From: Crocodylus rhombifer
Lineage: Eukaryota; Chordata; Crocodylia; Crocodylidae
DNA length: 64,000 bases
Direction: 5' to 3'
NCBI GenBank assembly: GCA_038503035.1
Contig: JAVSML010021692.1
Coordinates: 372,001 to 436,000 of the forward strand
Position numbers and translations under genes: made by a program
The notes under the pieces: generated by a model
Seen by the model: only the letters and a program-made list of their open reading frames with translations
What the model was told of the DNA's origin: nothing
The model's database searches: none
In this document: positions 40,071 through 51,541 of the stretch, in pieces
Layout: each line of letters opens with the position of its first letter
Numbering within the stretch: the stretch's first letter is position 1

Positions 40071-40419
40071 CATAGGTGACTGGTGACACCTGAGTCACGG
40101 GGGCACATACCCCCCCAGCAGCCAGTCAGCAACTGGGGGGTCCCCCTCCCTGCAGCCAATCATCAATTTCACCGAGTGGGGGTGGGGGGGAGGAGGAGGA
40201 AGAGGAGGAGGAGACCCTCAGCCAATCTCACTTAAGGGGAGTACCAACAGCACTTCATCCGGTGCCCCCATTCCCCAGCTGGTGCTCACAGGGTGGGCAC
40301 CAGTACTCCAGCCTCCCCCCCCACCCATTGTTTAAGCAGGGAGTACTGCCTGTCAGGGGATGCACCAGTGTTCATGGGGTGCATGTGCACCCCCATGCAC
40401 CCCTTATTCATCACCAACG
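40071..40419. mobile_element. 349-bp hAT-like MITE with 8-bp target duplication
   Basis: Direct repeats CTACAAAA flank it (40063-40070 and 40420-40427; a preceding G is also shared when the ends are counted one base wider). The left end CATAGGTGACTGGTGA and the reversed right end CGTTGGTGATGAATAA form short imperfect inverted repeats. The interior is GC-rich with a GGGTGGGG/GAGGAGG purine run. No coding capacity. Confidence 0.75.
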
Positions 40420-40427
40420 CTACAAAA

Positions 40428-40850
40428 AAAATACACATGAAGCAAATTATACCAAATTAGTATTTTCACAACCGCCAGTACATAATACATACTTAAGCCT
40501 ACAGCATGACTACAGACACAGCCATGTGCTTACGCTGTAGACACTGTGACTCAGAGACACTCTCCTGAGTCACAGTTCCTCCAACTTCCTTTGCTCTTGG
40601 GGGAATGAGGTGGAGTCAGGAAAGAGGATGTATAGGGTAGCAGTAAATGACTATCCTCCCTCTTCTTCTAGTGTTGCTTTCAGAGAGAACAGATCGGCTC
40701 CTATCCGTTTTGCTCAGCTATCTCCCTATCCATCTCCTGCAAGGACAGGTAGGCGGAGTAGGCTCACTTGTTTCTATAAGCCCAGAACAAAGGTCTGTTA
40801 AGTAGCATTTTTAGTGCTCCACATTCCCCCATACAGAGGCACAACCTCAG
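40428..40850. other. non-coding sequence with an exon-like stretch
   Basis: On the plus strand 40672-40748 is flanked by CTCTTCTTCTAG and GTAGGC, a plausible acceptor and donor. I do not recognise the encoded residues; see the findings list. Confidence 0.3.
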
Positions 40851-40908
40851 TTAATCTACAGAGTGTTCAAAACACTCATTGGGCATGTCCAGATGAGCAC
40901 ACACGCGA

Positions 40909-40948
40909 GTCTTGCAGCATCTCAAACCCCTTTGAGATGCTGCAAGAC
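40909..40948. repeat. perfect 18-bp hairpin with CCCC loop
   Basis: GTCTTGCAGCATCTCAAA at 40909-40926 is the exact reverse complement of 40931-40948, with CCCC between. A second imperfect hairpin (CCCACTGCATATTTGCAGTG) follows at about 40988-41010. Confidence 0.9.
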
Positions 40949-41817
40949 GCATGTGCAGAAACAAAAACAAAAACAAAAAACTTTCCCCCACTGCATATTT
41001 GCAGTGCAGGGGAAAAATTAGACCCCTGGTCCAAAGATAAAAAAAAAAATGTTGTGCAGAACTGTGGGGCAGGGCACAGTCCCAGACTTGCCTGGAGGCA
41101 ACCCAGGAGTTGGTCCTCCAGGAGAGATGCTCTGGTTTCTAGCCAGGGTGTCTCTGTGGTGCTCCTGCTGCCCCCAACACTGTCAAAGGTAAGTTAGGGA
41201 CATGGAATGGAGGGGTTTGTGGATGTGAGGAGTGGCAAGGGGATGTCAGGAGTGGAGGGGGACATCAGGGGGTGTGGGGAGCAGTGGAGGGAGAAGAGGA
41301 TATCACAGTGGATGGATACATAAGAGGGGCTTGAGCAGGGGCTGCCACACACCTGCCCCCCAAATGAGTAGCTGCGGTGCTGGCGGCAGCAGTCAGCATG
41401 GCTGTGGCTCTGCTGCAGGCACAGTGGGCGTGACATGGTGCTGCGAGACCCAGGCTCCATACATGCTGAATGGACCCTGACCAGCCCACTAGTGCATGGC
41501 CTTGTACGCAGCCCAGGTCACACAATGCTGTGTTGCCACCCGCTGTGCCTGCAGCAGAGGCACAGCCCCTCTTGCCTGCTGCCACCAGAGCCGCAGCTGC
41601 CAGGTGGGGGGAGGGAGGACAGGCACGTGGCAGCCCCAGTGCCATCCCTAGAGGTGTGCAATGCCAGGGGGTGGTGAGTGGGTGGGGCAGGGGTTGCAAG
41701 TGGCTAGAGCATGGAGCCTGCAGCACGCAGCAGCTGCCGCAGAGCTGGCAGCACACAGTGGGAGCCAACCACGCCCAGCCCAGCACAGCTCAGTAGCCCG
41801 GGTTTGGTGCAAATGCT

Positions 41818-42062
41818 TGGGATCCTGAGGGGTGACTGGGACCCTGTGGGAGGGGGGGCTGTGGCCCTGCAAGGTACCTGGGACCCTGTGGAGCGGGGGG
41901 GCACTGGGACCCTGTGGGGGGGTGGCTGTGGCCCTGCAAGATGCCTGTGAGTCTTTGGAGCAGGGTGCTGTGGCCCTACAGGGTGCCTGGGATCCTATGG
42001 GGGGGGTGCCCCTCCAGGGTGGAGCTGGGCCCTGCAGGGGGGTAGTCCATGTGCTGTGTGGG
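41818..42062. repeat. G-rich degenerate minisatellite
   Basis: About five to six imperfect copies of a roughly 40-bp unit containing CTGGGACCCTGTGGGGGG and GCTGTGGCCCTGCA. Repeated G5-G7 runs give strong G-quadruplex potential on the plus strand. Confidence 0.7.
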
Positions 42063-42540
42063 GGCTGCACCCTGTGAGGGTCAGGGGACACCCCCTCCAA
42101 GGTCCCCGCTCACACACTGACCCGCATTCCTCTCTCTCTCTCTTTCATTCCAACTGTGGAAGAACATGGATTTGGGGGTATTTTTAAAAATGGATTTGGG
42201 GTGCTGCTGCAGTAGTTCAGCTGACACAAGGGGCTAGTGTCACCAGATACCAATTTTCCAGGCCCCAGATCCTCCTGAGAAGGAGTAGCCCTGAGCTGCT
42301 TGCTAGGGCAGGTTTTTATATTGCTGGGACTTGGCCCCAGATTCCAGCTTCCCCTGGCTGCAGATCCAGGAGGAGTGAGGCAGGGTTATTTTGCCCCAAG
42401 TGGCAAAATTTGCCCCACACCAAAGTACATGTCTGAGCACATGCACTGAGGCAAAAAGCCCCAGCTCAAATTTGCACCACTTCTATTTGAGCTGAGTTTT
42501 TTTCCTCACTCAGGAAGCCAAATAGTGTGATCCTATGTCT

Positions 42541-45161
42541 GAGGCTTCTATAAGCTGTACATTCCTGTTGTATTTCTGCCCTACAAGTGGGGTTTTCCTG
42601 TACTGACAATGATGGACAACAGGCCTGATTTTGCCCTTAGCTACAGATCTGTGGAATTGTTATGAAGATTAAGTTTGGCCAAATTTGTTCCTGCCAAACA
42701 ACAGGTAATTGAGGTTAAGATCAATTTGGTTGTTCTTTGTTTCCCGAGAAATGTATTTTGTTCTTAAGAGTTCACCATGACAATTTCAGCTTGGAATAGA
42801 CTAGAAAAGGGTTGGTTTTTGTTTGTTTGTTTTTTTTAAAATAAAAAGTTATCTATAATCACTAGAAAATAATGGGACTAGGGATATATTGGAGGGATGT
42901 AGGCATAGGGAGCAAGTTTTAGGGTTTCATTATTCACACAGACTAAATGAAAGTACCTTTCAAAACAACAGTAGAACAATAAAAAAAAAATAATCAGAAG
43001 CATTTACAGTATTCTCACTTTTAAGAAAATGTATATATTTATTAAGGTAAAGCAGTCCTTGTAGATTTTTGTTAAGGTATGCAGGTTTTTTTTTCGTTTT
43101 ACATACAAGTTAAAGTCAGTTGTGCCAGTCAGTAACAGATTATTATAGTTTTGTGACATCAAACAGCACAAGGAAAAAATCCTTATGGTTAAAATAAGTT
43201 GCTACAGTTACCAAATGTTTGCTTTTACAATCTGAGTCCATTTTAAATTCCTATAGAATTCCCATGTGTACAAAAGCAGTGGTTGGGAGGGTACCACCAA
43301 CATTGCACAGCCTGACTCAGAAATATACACAACTTCCGTTTAGACTAACTATTATTTGGGAAACACTAAAAATGATTCATGTCATTCGAGGCTGTGAAAG
43401 GGTGGAAACAAACACTGCATTCAGCTATTAAAAATCTTCAGCAATGACTCACTAGCTTAGAACATTTCCAAAACCATCCACATTTGCAAAGTAGCAGATT
43501 GCTGTTGACAGTACAAAAAATATCAGCAAAATCATATGCTGAAAGCTAGACCTTCTCTTTAGCAAATCCATTCATTTCTTGAATTAGGTGTAAACAAATG
43601 GGAAAAGTTGTCCAAAAACAAAAAATGGAAAAAAGATATACTCCTGAAATGCCATTCTTTATTTCTATTGCGCTATTACTGAAAACCTCTTTCTTGAGCA
43701 AACCTCTTTCTTAAGTTAACACCAATCTCAAATTTTCCAGCAAAAAACAATTTGAAGTATTAAATGGATGTAGGAACCCAAATTACCGAAAGTGCAGGAA
43801 AAAGGCTGCTTACTTGACAAAGACGTTTCTGTAAAAAAAGGAAAACATGAACTAAATGAGAAATGCTAGCATTTTTCCATGAACTATAAGACTCTTTTTG
43901 AGAGAGAGAGAGAGAGAGTGAAATCACAAAAATTTGCTGACGCTTTGTGAAGTACTTTTCCAGTCAGGTTATTCAGTGGAGAATAATGTAATGAATTAAA
44001 AGACAAAACGCCAAACATTACATTAGTGCAACATCATAATTCAAAACTTTACACGCAGACTCAGGCAATGCAGAGGCATGGTATCCACAGTAACCACGGT
44101 TTATTTCCTTCCTCATGTGCGGTATTTTGTTTTCCTATACGTACCAGGAACAGAAAATACTGCATATACTGCAGAGAGAACTGAATTACAGTTGCTATGG
44201 ATACCGACCAACACAGGTTGTATTTTCCCCCATCTCCAATATATATAAATACTTACTGTGGCTGTATATGCACCATCCTTTCACTTTAGTGCATATGAGA
44301 GCAAGGGTTAATAATTACCTCAAGTGTATATATATAGCAAAACTGTTTTTGTTTTTTAGCATTTCCTAGCTCTCACACAAGCACAGTATGTATGAAGGGG
44401 TTCCCAGAGGTCCTTTCCGACTGGTGGACAGGAGCAGCCAGCTCAGTATATATTACTATGAATGAGAAAGCTTACATAAGTTTTTGCACTTTTTGCAAAA
44501 GTGGAAGGTACCTCCAGCTTAACCAGTTAGGAAGAAGAGACAGAGAAAACTTGTTTAACTACCCTCAAAGATAACAGGAGTCAACAGTTACTTCTTTTAG
44601 AAAAAACACTCCCAGGGGGCTTTAAATGCCCCTGCTTTGTCTCTTCCTCTTCTCCCCTCTTCTCTTCCTCCACCTGCCAAACAAGGAAGCCTTTTCAAGC
44701 AAGTTGCCAACCCTGGCCACCTTTTTGGCATATGAAAAGCCTGAATGCAGCATTTTTATTTCCCCCTCCCCCCACAATAAAAAAAAAAAAAAATGAGTTG
44801 AAAGCTGAACTAAATTCAGTATGTCCACCATGCTCAAATAGACACCACAAAGCCAGAAAGCTTTGCATCAATCCCTCCTTTTATTAGTATTCCTATCAAA
44901 TGGGGACATATTCCTTACTGTCAAGAATACATGTTACTTGTCTTGCCTAGATCTGCCTTAAATGCCTCAAAATAGCTGTACCAGCACCGCAGGAGAAAAA
45001 TTTCCCCTTGTGTTGGATTGTAACAGCAATCATTCATCTTTCTCCTACCCTACACTTTGCAATTCCACAGCACCTTCATTACCAAATGTCAAACTCCTTT
45101 TAATTAAAGAAACATATATGACTAGTTAAGAAATCTCTGCACAAAGAAATAAACTGCTTCA
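42541..45161. other. non-coding sequence, simple repeats only
   Basis: AT-rich sequence with a GA dinucleotide run at about 43901-43918. No gene or complete mobile element recognised. Confidence 0.5.
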
Positions 45162-45169
45162 CTCTAAAA

Positions 45170-46273
45170 TAGGGGTGGGAAAAATATAGTCCATAGGCTG
45201 GATCCAGCCCACCAACTGATCGGAGACAGGCCATGGCTGCCCCCTGCAGTGCTCTGAATGGGGCTGAGCCTTGCCTGCTCCTACCCAGGGCAGTATGCCC
45301 TGCATTCCCACCTGCACCGAGCACACAGGTTCCCAATGGAGCTGTTCCTAGTACAGCCCCAGCTGCCTGGGTACAGTTCGGCTCTCCCCACCTCCAGCAG
45401 CTCCTCCACCTTCTGCTTCTGCTACACCACTTTGGGCAAGAGAGGGAAGCTGCAGCCAGGAGGCTCCTGCCCCCGCGTGAGGGGCTCCAGCTCTAGCTTC
45501 TGGCTACCTTCCACCCACAGGTGGCTATTTATTATGCCAGGCAGGCAGAGTAGGGGGGAAGCTGTAGCTGGACAGCTTCTGCTCCAGCATGTAGGGCTCC
45601 AGCTCCCACTTCTTCTACCCACTAAGCCTGTCCAGCACAATGAGCATCCACCTGCAGGCAACGAAGTGGGTGGAAGGCAGAATGGCACAGCAGGGGCAGG
45701 AAGAGGAGCCACTGGAGTCTGGGGGAACCAAGCAGTATCTGAACAGCTGCAGCCACACCAGAAACAGCCCTGCTAGGAAGCTGTACATCCTGGCCAGGCC
45801 AGGAGTGGGTGCTGGTCAGCCTCATGAGAAGCAAGGGGGGGGGGTGTGGAAATCAGCTGTGGACTGGACTGCAGGTGCAGCTACCCATATGAGATCTGCT
45901 GCACATGTCCCCTGCCTACATCCCCCCACCCCTGGCTGGCTCCTGGCACCTAGCATGTGGGCAATCCCAACCACACATGCCCACACCCTCTCCTTAACCT
46001 CTCCCCACCCCACCCCCAAAATATACAAGTGTAAAGCTTTATTTCAGCTATTATGCAATTTTCTTTATACACACTACTCAATAAAACATGTCAGGGCAAT
46101 TTAAAAAAAATTAAAATATATGTTATAGTAGTTGTTTGATTTTTAAGTGTACAATTTTTTTTAAAGCCATAATTTGTTAAAATGATATCTTCTGAAAGAC
46201 TGTGTGTGCAGCACTCAACAACACACCAAAACCCATTAAGTGGCCCTCTAGGCAAAATAACTGCCCACCTATG
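45170..46273. mobile_element. 1.1-kb hAT-like element with perfect 8-bp target duplication
   Basis: CTCTAAAA is present on both sides (45162-45169 and 46274-46281). The left end TAGGGGTGGGAAAAATA and the reversed right end CATAGGTGGGCAGTTATTTT are imperfect inverted repeats, and the left continues with GGCTGGATCCAGCCCACC, typical of this kind of hAT. The GC-rich interior (45240-46020) has open frames in several phases on both strands, with no recognisable transposase domain. I read it as non-autonomous. Confidence 0.85.
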
Positions 46274-46626
46274 CTCTAAAAGAAGCTTTTTTAAAACAAA
46301 ATTTCAAATTGCCAAAGTTTCTTCAAGGACCCTATAGCCCTCCTGAATAAATTATATACACAAATTCTAGAAACAGGTCTCTCAGTAGAATTGTGAATGC
46401 ATAAAAGTACACATGAAAACATGCATAAACAGATGCCTGAAATACTATTGATATTATTTTATATACACAGCTATACATACATATATGTACATAAAAGGAG
46501 GCACGTTCCAACGGTGAACAAATATAAATGCAGTCAAGGATCTTACAATTCCCATTATACAAACTAATACCTCAAAATCTTTATCTAACAGTTGGTAACC
46601 TTTTTAGGCTGCAGACCAAAATAACC

Positions 46627-48066
46627 CATAGATTCATAGATGCTAGGGTCGGAAGGGACCTCAATAGATCATCGAGTCCGACCCCCTGCATAAGCAGGAA
46701 AGAGTGCTGGGCCTACATTACCCCAGCTAGATACACATCCAACCTTCTCTTGAATACCCTCAGGGTAGGGGAGAGCACCACCTCCCTTGGGAGCCCGTTC
46801 CAGACCTTGGCCACTCGAACTGTGAAGAAGTTCCTCCTAATATCTAATCTAAATCTGCTCTCCTCTAGCTTGTGGCCATTATTTCTTGTAACCCCCGGGG
46901 GCGCCTTGGTGAATAAATACTCACCAATTCCCTTCTGTGCCCCCCTGACGAACTTATAGGCAGCCACCAGGTCGCCTCTCAACCTTCTCTTGCGGAGGCT
47001 GAAAAGGTCCAGTTTCTCTAATCTCTCCTCATAGGGCTTGGCCTGCAGGCCCTTAACCATACGAGTGGCCCTTCTCTGGACCCTCTCCAGGTTATCCGCA
47101 TCCTTCTTGAAGTGCGGCGCCCAGAATTGCACGCAGTACTCCAGCTGCGGTCTGACCAGCGCCCGATAGAGGGGAAGTATCACCTCCTTGGACCTATTTG
47201 TCATGCATCTGCTGATGCACGATAAAGTGCCATTGGCTTTTCTGATGGTTTCGTCACACTGCCGACTCATGTTCATCTTGGAGTCCACTAGGACTCCAAG
47301 ATCCCTTTCCACTTCCGTGCCACCCAGCAGGTCATTTCCTAGGCTGTAGGTGTGCTGGACATTTTTCCTCCCTAGATGCAGCACTTTGCATTTCTCCTTG
47401 TTGAACTGCATTCTGTTGTTTTCTGCCCACTTGTCTAACCTGTCCAGCTCTGCTTGCAGCTGTTCCCTGCCCTCCGGCGTGTCCACTTCGCCCCATAGCT
47501 TAGTGTCATCTGCAAACTTGGACAGAGTACATTTCACCCCCTCGTCCAAGTCGCTGATGAAGACATTAAAGAGTATCGGTCCAAGCACCGAGCCCTGCGG
47601 GATCCCACTGCCCACACTCTTCCAGGTCGAAACTGACCCATCCACCACAACTCTCTGGGTGCGACCCTCCAGCCAATTCTCCACCCACCGGACTGTGCAG
47701 TCATCCAAGTCACAGCCCCTTAACTTGTTCACCAATATGGGGTGGGATACCATGTCAAAGGCCTTCCTGAAGTCCAAGTATACGACATCCACCCCTCCTC
47801 CTGCGTCGAGGCGTTTTGTGACCTGGTCATAAAAAGAGACTAGATTGGTCAGGCACGATCTACCTGCCACGAACCCGTGCTGGTTTCCCCTCAGCATAAT
47901 TTGTCCTGCCGGGCTCTCACAAATGTGAGCCTTGATGATTTTCTCAAAGATTTTGCCAAGGATGGAGGTGAGACTGACTGGCCTATAGTTACCCGGGTCC
48001 TCCTTCCTCCCCTTCTTGAAAATGGGAACCACATTGGCCCTTTTCCAGTTCGAGTCCAACATGGGC
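46627..48066 (-). mobile_element. 5'-truncated CR1 LINE, recent-looking
   Basis: This minus-strand copy contains the reverse-transcriptase region and 3' tail of a CR1 LINE, a retroposon that copies RNA into DNA at a nick. The 3' end carries the hallmark block with CCGACCCTAGCATCTATGAA and ends in a CTATGAATCTATG tail. The 5' part (first frame, endonuclease and linker) is missing; the junction is near 48062-48066 by comparison with the copy at 62877, where the same segment continues upstream. It sits inside the hAT-like element. Confidence 0.95.
46713..48062 (-). CDS. CR1 reverse transcriptase, 5'-truncated open frame
   Basis: An uninterrupted 449-codon frame covers the LINE reverse transcriptase of the CR1 clade, an RNA-dependent DNA polymerase acting at the target site. 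Visible motifs are NYRPVSLTS (about 25-33), YLDFRKAFD with catalytic Asp (about 95-103), GIPQGSVLGPILFN (about 153-166), FADDTKLW with the catalytic DD (about 183-190), then the thumb and the CR1-typical C-terminal LYRALVRPQLEYC and RNNGHKL segments. The family's full protein is about twice as long and carries an N-terminal endonuclease that is absent here. The Met at 48062 lies at the truncation point, where related copies have Val, so it is probably not a real start. There is no host promoter; the copy is likely silent. Complete openness implies a young insertion. Confidence 0.9.
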   Translation of the reverse strand: MLDSNWKRANVVPIFKKGRKEDPGNYRPVSLTSILGKIFEKIIKAHICESPAGQIMLRGNQHGFVAGRSCLTNLVSFYDQVTKRLDAGGGVDVVYLDFRKAFDMVSHPILVNKLRGCDLDDCTVRWVENWLEGRTQRVVVDGSVSTWKSVGSGIPQGSVLGPILFNVFISDLDEGVKCTLSKFADDTKLWGEVDTPEGREQLQAELDRLDKWAENNRMQFNKEKCKVLHLGRKNVQHTYSLGNDLLGGTEVERDLGVLVDSKMNMSRQCDETIRKANGTLSCISRCMTNRSKEVILPLYRALVRPQLEYCVQFWAPHFKKDADNLERVQRRATRMVKGLQAKPYEERLEKLDLFSLRKRRLRGDLVAAYKFVRGAQKGIGEYLFTKAPPGVTRNNGHKLEESRFRLDIRRNFFTVRVAKVWNGLPREVVLSPTLRVFKRRLDVYLAGVM

Positions 48067-48227
48067 GGGTGCTAAAACCCAGTTGCTACCATCACTTCTC
48101 CATGTTGTGGCACAGGGAAAGCCAAAGGCCCCCCACTTGCAGAGCCTCACATCCATATGGTAGATTGAATGTCTCCACCAGCTGGATTCAGCCTGTGGGC
48201 CATAGGCTGCTGACCCCTATCTTTATC

Positions 48228-49737
48228 AACACTCTCTTGAAGCCTTTTAACTGACTTGGATTTAAAAACCAAAAATGTAACTGAGAGCAGATAAAACTGA
48301 GTTTTCTAAGTGATTTTATTTTTTCTTTTAACATGCACATATGAACCATTACAAAAGCTAGTTAAGGAAGTGACCATTACTGCTGAAATCCTACTAACAG
48401 ACTCCTGTGATCCTATACAATCAGATCTCATTTATTATTTACTGCTCATATTTCATTACTACTTAGACTATAAAACTTTTAGAACCTGAGTGTGTCAAAA
48501 CTTCAGATACAAGAGTGTATATATAATATACCAAAAGCACTGAAGTCAGAATAATTTGTGTACAGAATGATAGTTGTCAGGCTAATATGCAAGTTTATTG
48601 TATTATTATAATGTGTTAATTTGCAAGTGTCATCATAGTAATGTGTATGACCATTGTGAAAAACTAATGGAAGTCTGAAGATACAGTCTTTAATATTTCC
48701 AGAAAGCTTTTTGTAGTTGTACTATAGCTAGGAAAGTCATTACAGAGCACAAAAATTAAGTCAGAAACATTTTTTTAAATGTAAAAAAAGTTGCACTGAT
48801 GTTATCCTGTACTCTTTTCCCATATTCTTTACTAACCATCAGAGTACTGGCTTTCAATCCCTTCTTATGTTAAAATACAAATAATTTTTTTTTAATTATA
48901 TGCTGGTTATCCAATTCAATAGGGTTTGTTAGCAAAGAGTTAAAATATAAAACAATAAAAACTAAATAAACAGAATTATTTTATTTCATTTTGATATGGC
49001 AGTCCCCTGCCTGGTATGCACAAGGGTCAGGAATGGACGTGATTATTTTGAGACTCTTCATTACATGCAGATGCTTCAAGGATACATTTCACATTAAATG
49101 AGCTTAAATTATTTTGTCAATTTTTGAACTAGAAAAGCATTTCAAACAGCACTACCTAATGTTTAAAAATATATTAAGCTACTAGCAACAAACATTATTA
49201 TACCAGAAGACACTTTATTCACAGAGCTTCTAAATTTTTTTTTAAAAACCTGCACTTATTCCTGGATTCTATAGGCTTACGCATATGAATAAACCTCACT
49301 GAAGTCACTGGATCCACTCGTATGTAAAATTAAGCACGTGGTTAAGTGTTTCAAGGCCAAGGCATAGCATTTAATTTCTATTTTTTCTCGTTTTTAGTGT
49401 TTCTTTTTATCTAAATGACAACAGCAAAATAACACAAAACATCAATGGATTTAAAGTCAAGTATTTCGGTAACAATGAAAAAAGTCAATTACTTAACACC
49501 CAATTACTTTTTACTATTCTTATTTGTTTGAACCTGCTGTACCCATACTCTAGTGAAATCACCACAAGAGTGACTCCTGCTAAGGACAATCTAGTAGCAA
49601 AATGTACAAGGAATGACCAGATATAAACACCACCTTTAATTTACAACAAAATATGCAAATAGAATGTAAATGTATTTAAGTCTATTTAAAAATCAAAATG
49701 GTAATTCATTAGTTTAAACTGCAAACAAGAATCCTAG
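48228..49737. other. non-coding sequence, nothing recognised
   Basis: AT-rich sequence between two mobile elements. No exon, RNA gene or defined repeat supported. Confidence 0.5.
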
Positions 49738-49745
49738 CTCTAGAT

Positions 49746-49977
49746 CGGGGTGTCTAGCCTTTTTGAATGTGGGGCCGGATCATGAACTTTTTATCACCCA
49801 GTGGGCCAGCGAGCCGTATTTAAAGATCTCACAGGAAGCGGTATCACATCATCCCTCTCCCCCGCCAATAATGGAAATACAGTGTTTACTTTAGTTTCTC
49901 GTTGCAGCACCTTGGGCCTCAGAAAACAGCTTGGTGGGCCACATGGTGGCCCACAGGCCATATGTTGGACAAGCCTG
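49746..49977. mobile_element. 232-bp hAT-like MITE with perfect 8-bp target duplication
   Basis: CTCTAGAT lies on both sides (49738-49745 and 49978-49985). The left end CGGGGTGTCTAGCCTTTTTG and the reversed right end CAGGCTTGTCCAACATATGG are the usual inverted termini of this hAT type. The interior GGGCCACATGGTGGCCCACA is self-complementary. No coding capacity. Confidence 0.9.
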
Positions 49978-49985
49978 CTCTAGAT

Positions 49986-51368
49986 CAGTACAACTTACTA
50001 GAAAATAGCATTTTTAGGAAGCCATACTTTAAATGATCCATAAGGTTGCATTTCCTTACTTTACTCTGTTCTCAGTTTCTATCTTTCAAAATAATTTTGG
50101 CCCCACAAAGGTTACCAAATACATTTTTCTGAACGAAGGCTTTTTTTGTCATCAAGTCAAATATGCTCTGCTTGGACACATACTGACACCTCATGGACAT
50201 ATGTGAAAATATTTTAAACCATTTTGAAGCTTAATGTGATTTGCTGCTTTTCCTCTTTTTAAAAAGCAGCATCTACATAAAAATGACATCTGTGTTTTGT
50301 ACATTTCTGCTCTTCATTTCTCAGACATTGTTGGTTCTACTGGTCAGTATGGATTAAAACAATCACACATACGTAATGCCAAACTACAAGTCATAAGCAA
50401 TGCTCATAGAGGCTCCTACAATAACTGAGCTCACTGTCTACCTACACAAAGCATGGAGAGCCAACTGTAAGCCTTTAGCAGAACTAATCCTGAGAGCAAG
50501 CACATTGGGCAAATGAAGAAGACAGGAGAAAGGTGAAAAGAATCAAGTTGCCTCAAATTTTCACTTGAGAAAAACTGGAAATTGGCTCATCATTACCCAG
50601 ACGTTCTTCACTATCGTGACTACAATCGTTGTACTTGGATCCTAGCTGAGATAACATTTCAAAAGATTCACCACTCTTTAAACAATTTTTCCTCAGCTGA
50701 TGAAAAACGGACTGTTGCCCTACTTACCATGTAATGGATTACAATGCTAGGCAAGCCTAGATGGCTATCCTAAAGAAACCTAATCACCAGGTTCGGTTCG
50801 GTGGGGGATGGGGATAGACCTTCATCTACAACCACAAGAACCCATCAAAAGACATGTTGGGGAGAGGCAGAGGGGGAAAAAAAAAAAAAAGACGACTTAA
50901 TTTGATCATTTGTTTTGGCTATACTTCAAAATGAGACAAGGTAAGAGATTATTCTTTACTTCATTTTCTGTTACTCTGGAATAACGAAGAAGTGAAAGTA
51001 GAGTTCCTGCCAAATTTCCAGGGTAAATAGGTTACCACCAGCCTTCCACGTGTATTTCTGATGCACATCTCAAGCAAATACTTGCCACTTGGATCCTTCA
51101 GGTAAGCAATAAATAAATAATTATTTTAGCTCTGGCAGTTAAATCAAAACCCTTTTATAAAGAAAAGTACAAGAATTATAGCAATAATGTATGTGCTTTC
51201 TAATTATTTAAAACCATCTGCAACACTCAGAAACCCTGATTTTTGTAGCAGATAAGTTAAGAAATTCCTCATGCATTTTAAAGCAAAAAGTATGAAGAAA
51301 TATAAATGCAGTCCTCCTATGGTGGCCATTTTTCAACTGTTAAAACACTACCCTGCAATAACTACATA
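49986..51368. other. non-coding sequence, nothing recognised
   Basis: AT-rich with a poly-A run near 50877-50891. No gene supported. Confidence 0.5.
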
Positions 51369-51541
51369 TTCTGGAACCAACTTCCAAGAGAAGTGGTGCA
51401 GGCTCCTACCCTGGGGGTTTTTAAGAGGAGGTTAGAAGAACACCTTGCTGGGGTCGTTTGATCCCAGTACTCTTTCCTGCCATGGCAGGGGGTCGGACTA
51501 GATGATCTACTCAGATCCCTTCCAACCCTAGAAACTATGAA
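51369..51541 (+). mobile_element. CR1 3'-end fragment
   Basis: The plus strand carries the last part of a CR1: WNQLPREVV-like codons (GGAACCAACTTCCAAGAGAA), then TTTCCTGCCATGGCAGGGGG and TCGGACTAGATGATCTACTC, ending near AACTATGAAACTA. It is severely 5'-truncated. Confidence 0.9.

Larger units (their letters stand above)
40851..42540. repeat. GC-rich block with hairpin and minisatellite
   Basis: A GC-rich region starting near GGGCATGTCCAGATGAGCAC and ending near CTGAGCACATGCACTGAGGC is likely the inside of a DNA transposon or several. It holds a perfect 18-bp hairpin and a G-rich minisatellite, listed separately. Long open frames here run on both strands at once and look like GC-driven artefacts rather than genes. 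Confidence 0.45.
46586..48219. mobile_element. hAT-like element interrupted by a CR1
   Basis: TCTTTATC flanks the block on both sides (46578-46585 and 48220-48227). The left part (TAACAGTTGGTAACCTTTTT then AGGCTGCAGACC) and the right part (GTGGGCCATAGGCTGCTGAC, CCCTA) are the two ends of one hAT-like element. About 40 bp of the left and 150 bp of the right remain, split by the CR1 at 46627-48066. The terminal repeats are only about half identical, so the element is old. Confidence 0.75.

Noticed and set aside
41194..42100. Long overlapping open frames on both strands
   Set aside because: They follow GC-rich, repeat-bearing sequence, overlap each other in opposite directions and show no domain. 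They are compositional artefacts.
45233..46104. Open frames of up to 172 codons in the hAT-like element
   Set aside because: Several phases and both strands are open at once, and no transposase motifs (DDE, BED finger, hAT dimerisation) are seen.
47350..47832. 160-codon plus-strand frame
   Set aside because: It is the antisense shadow of the intact CR1 reverse-transcriptase frame.
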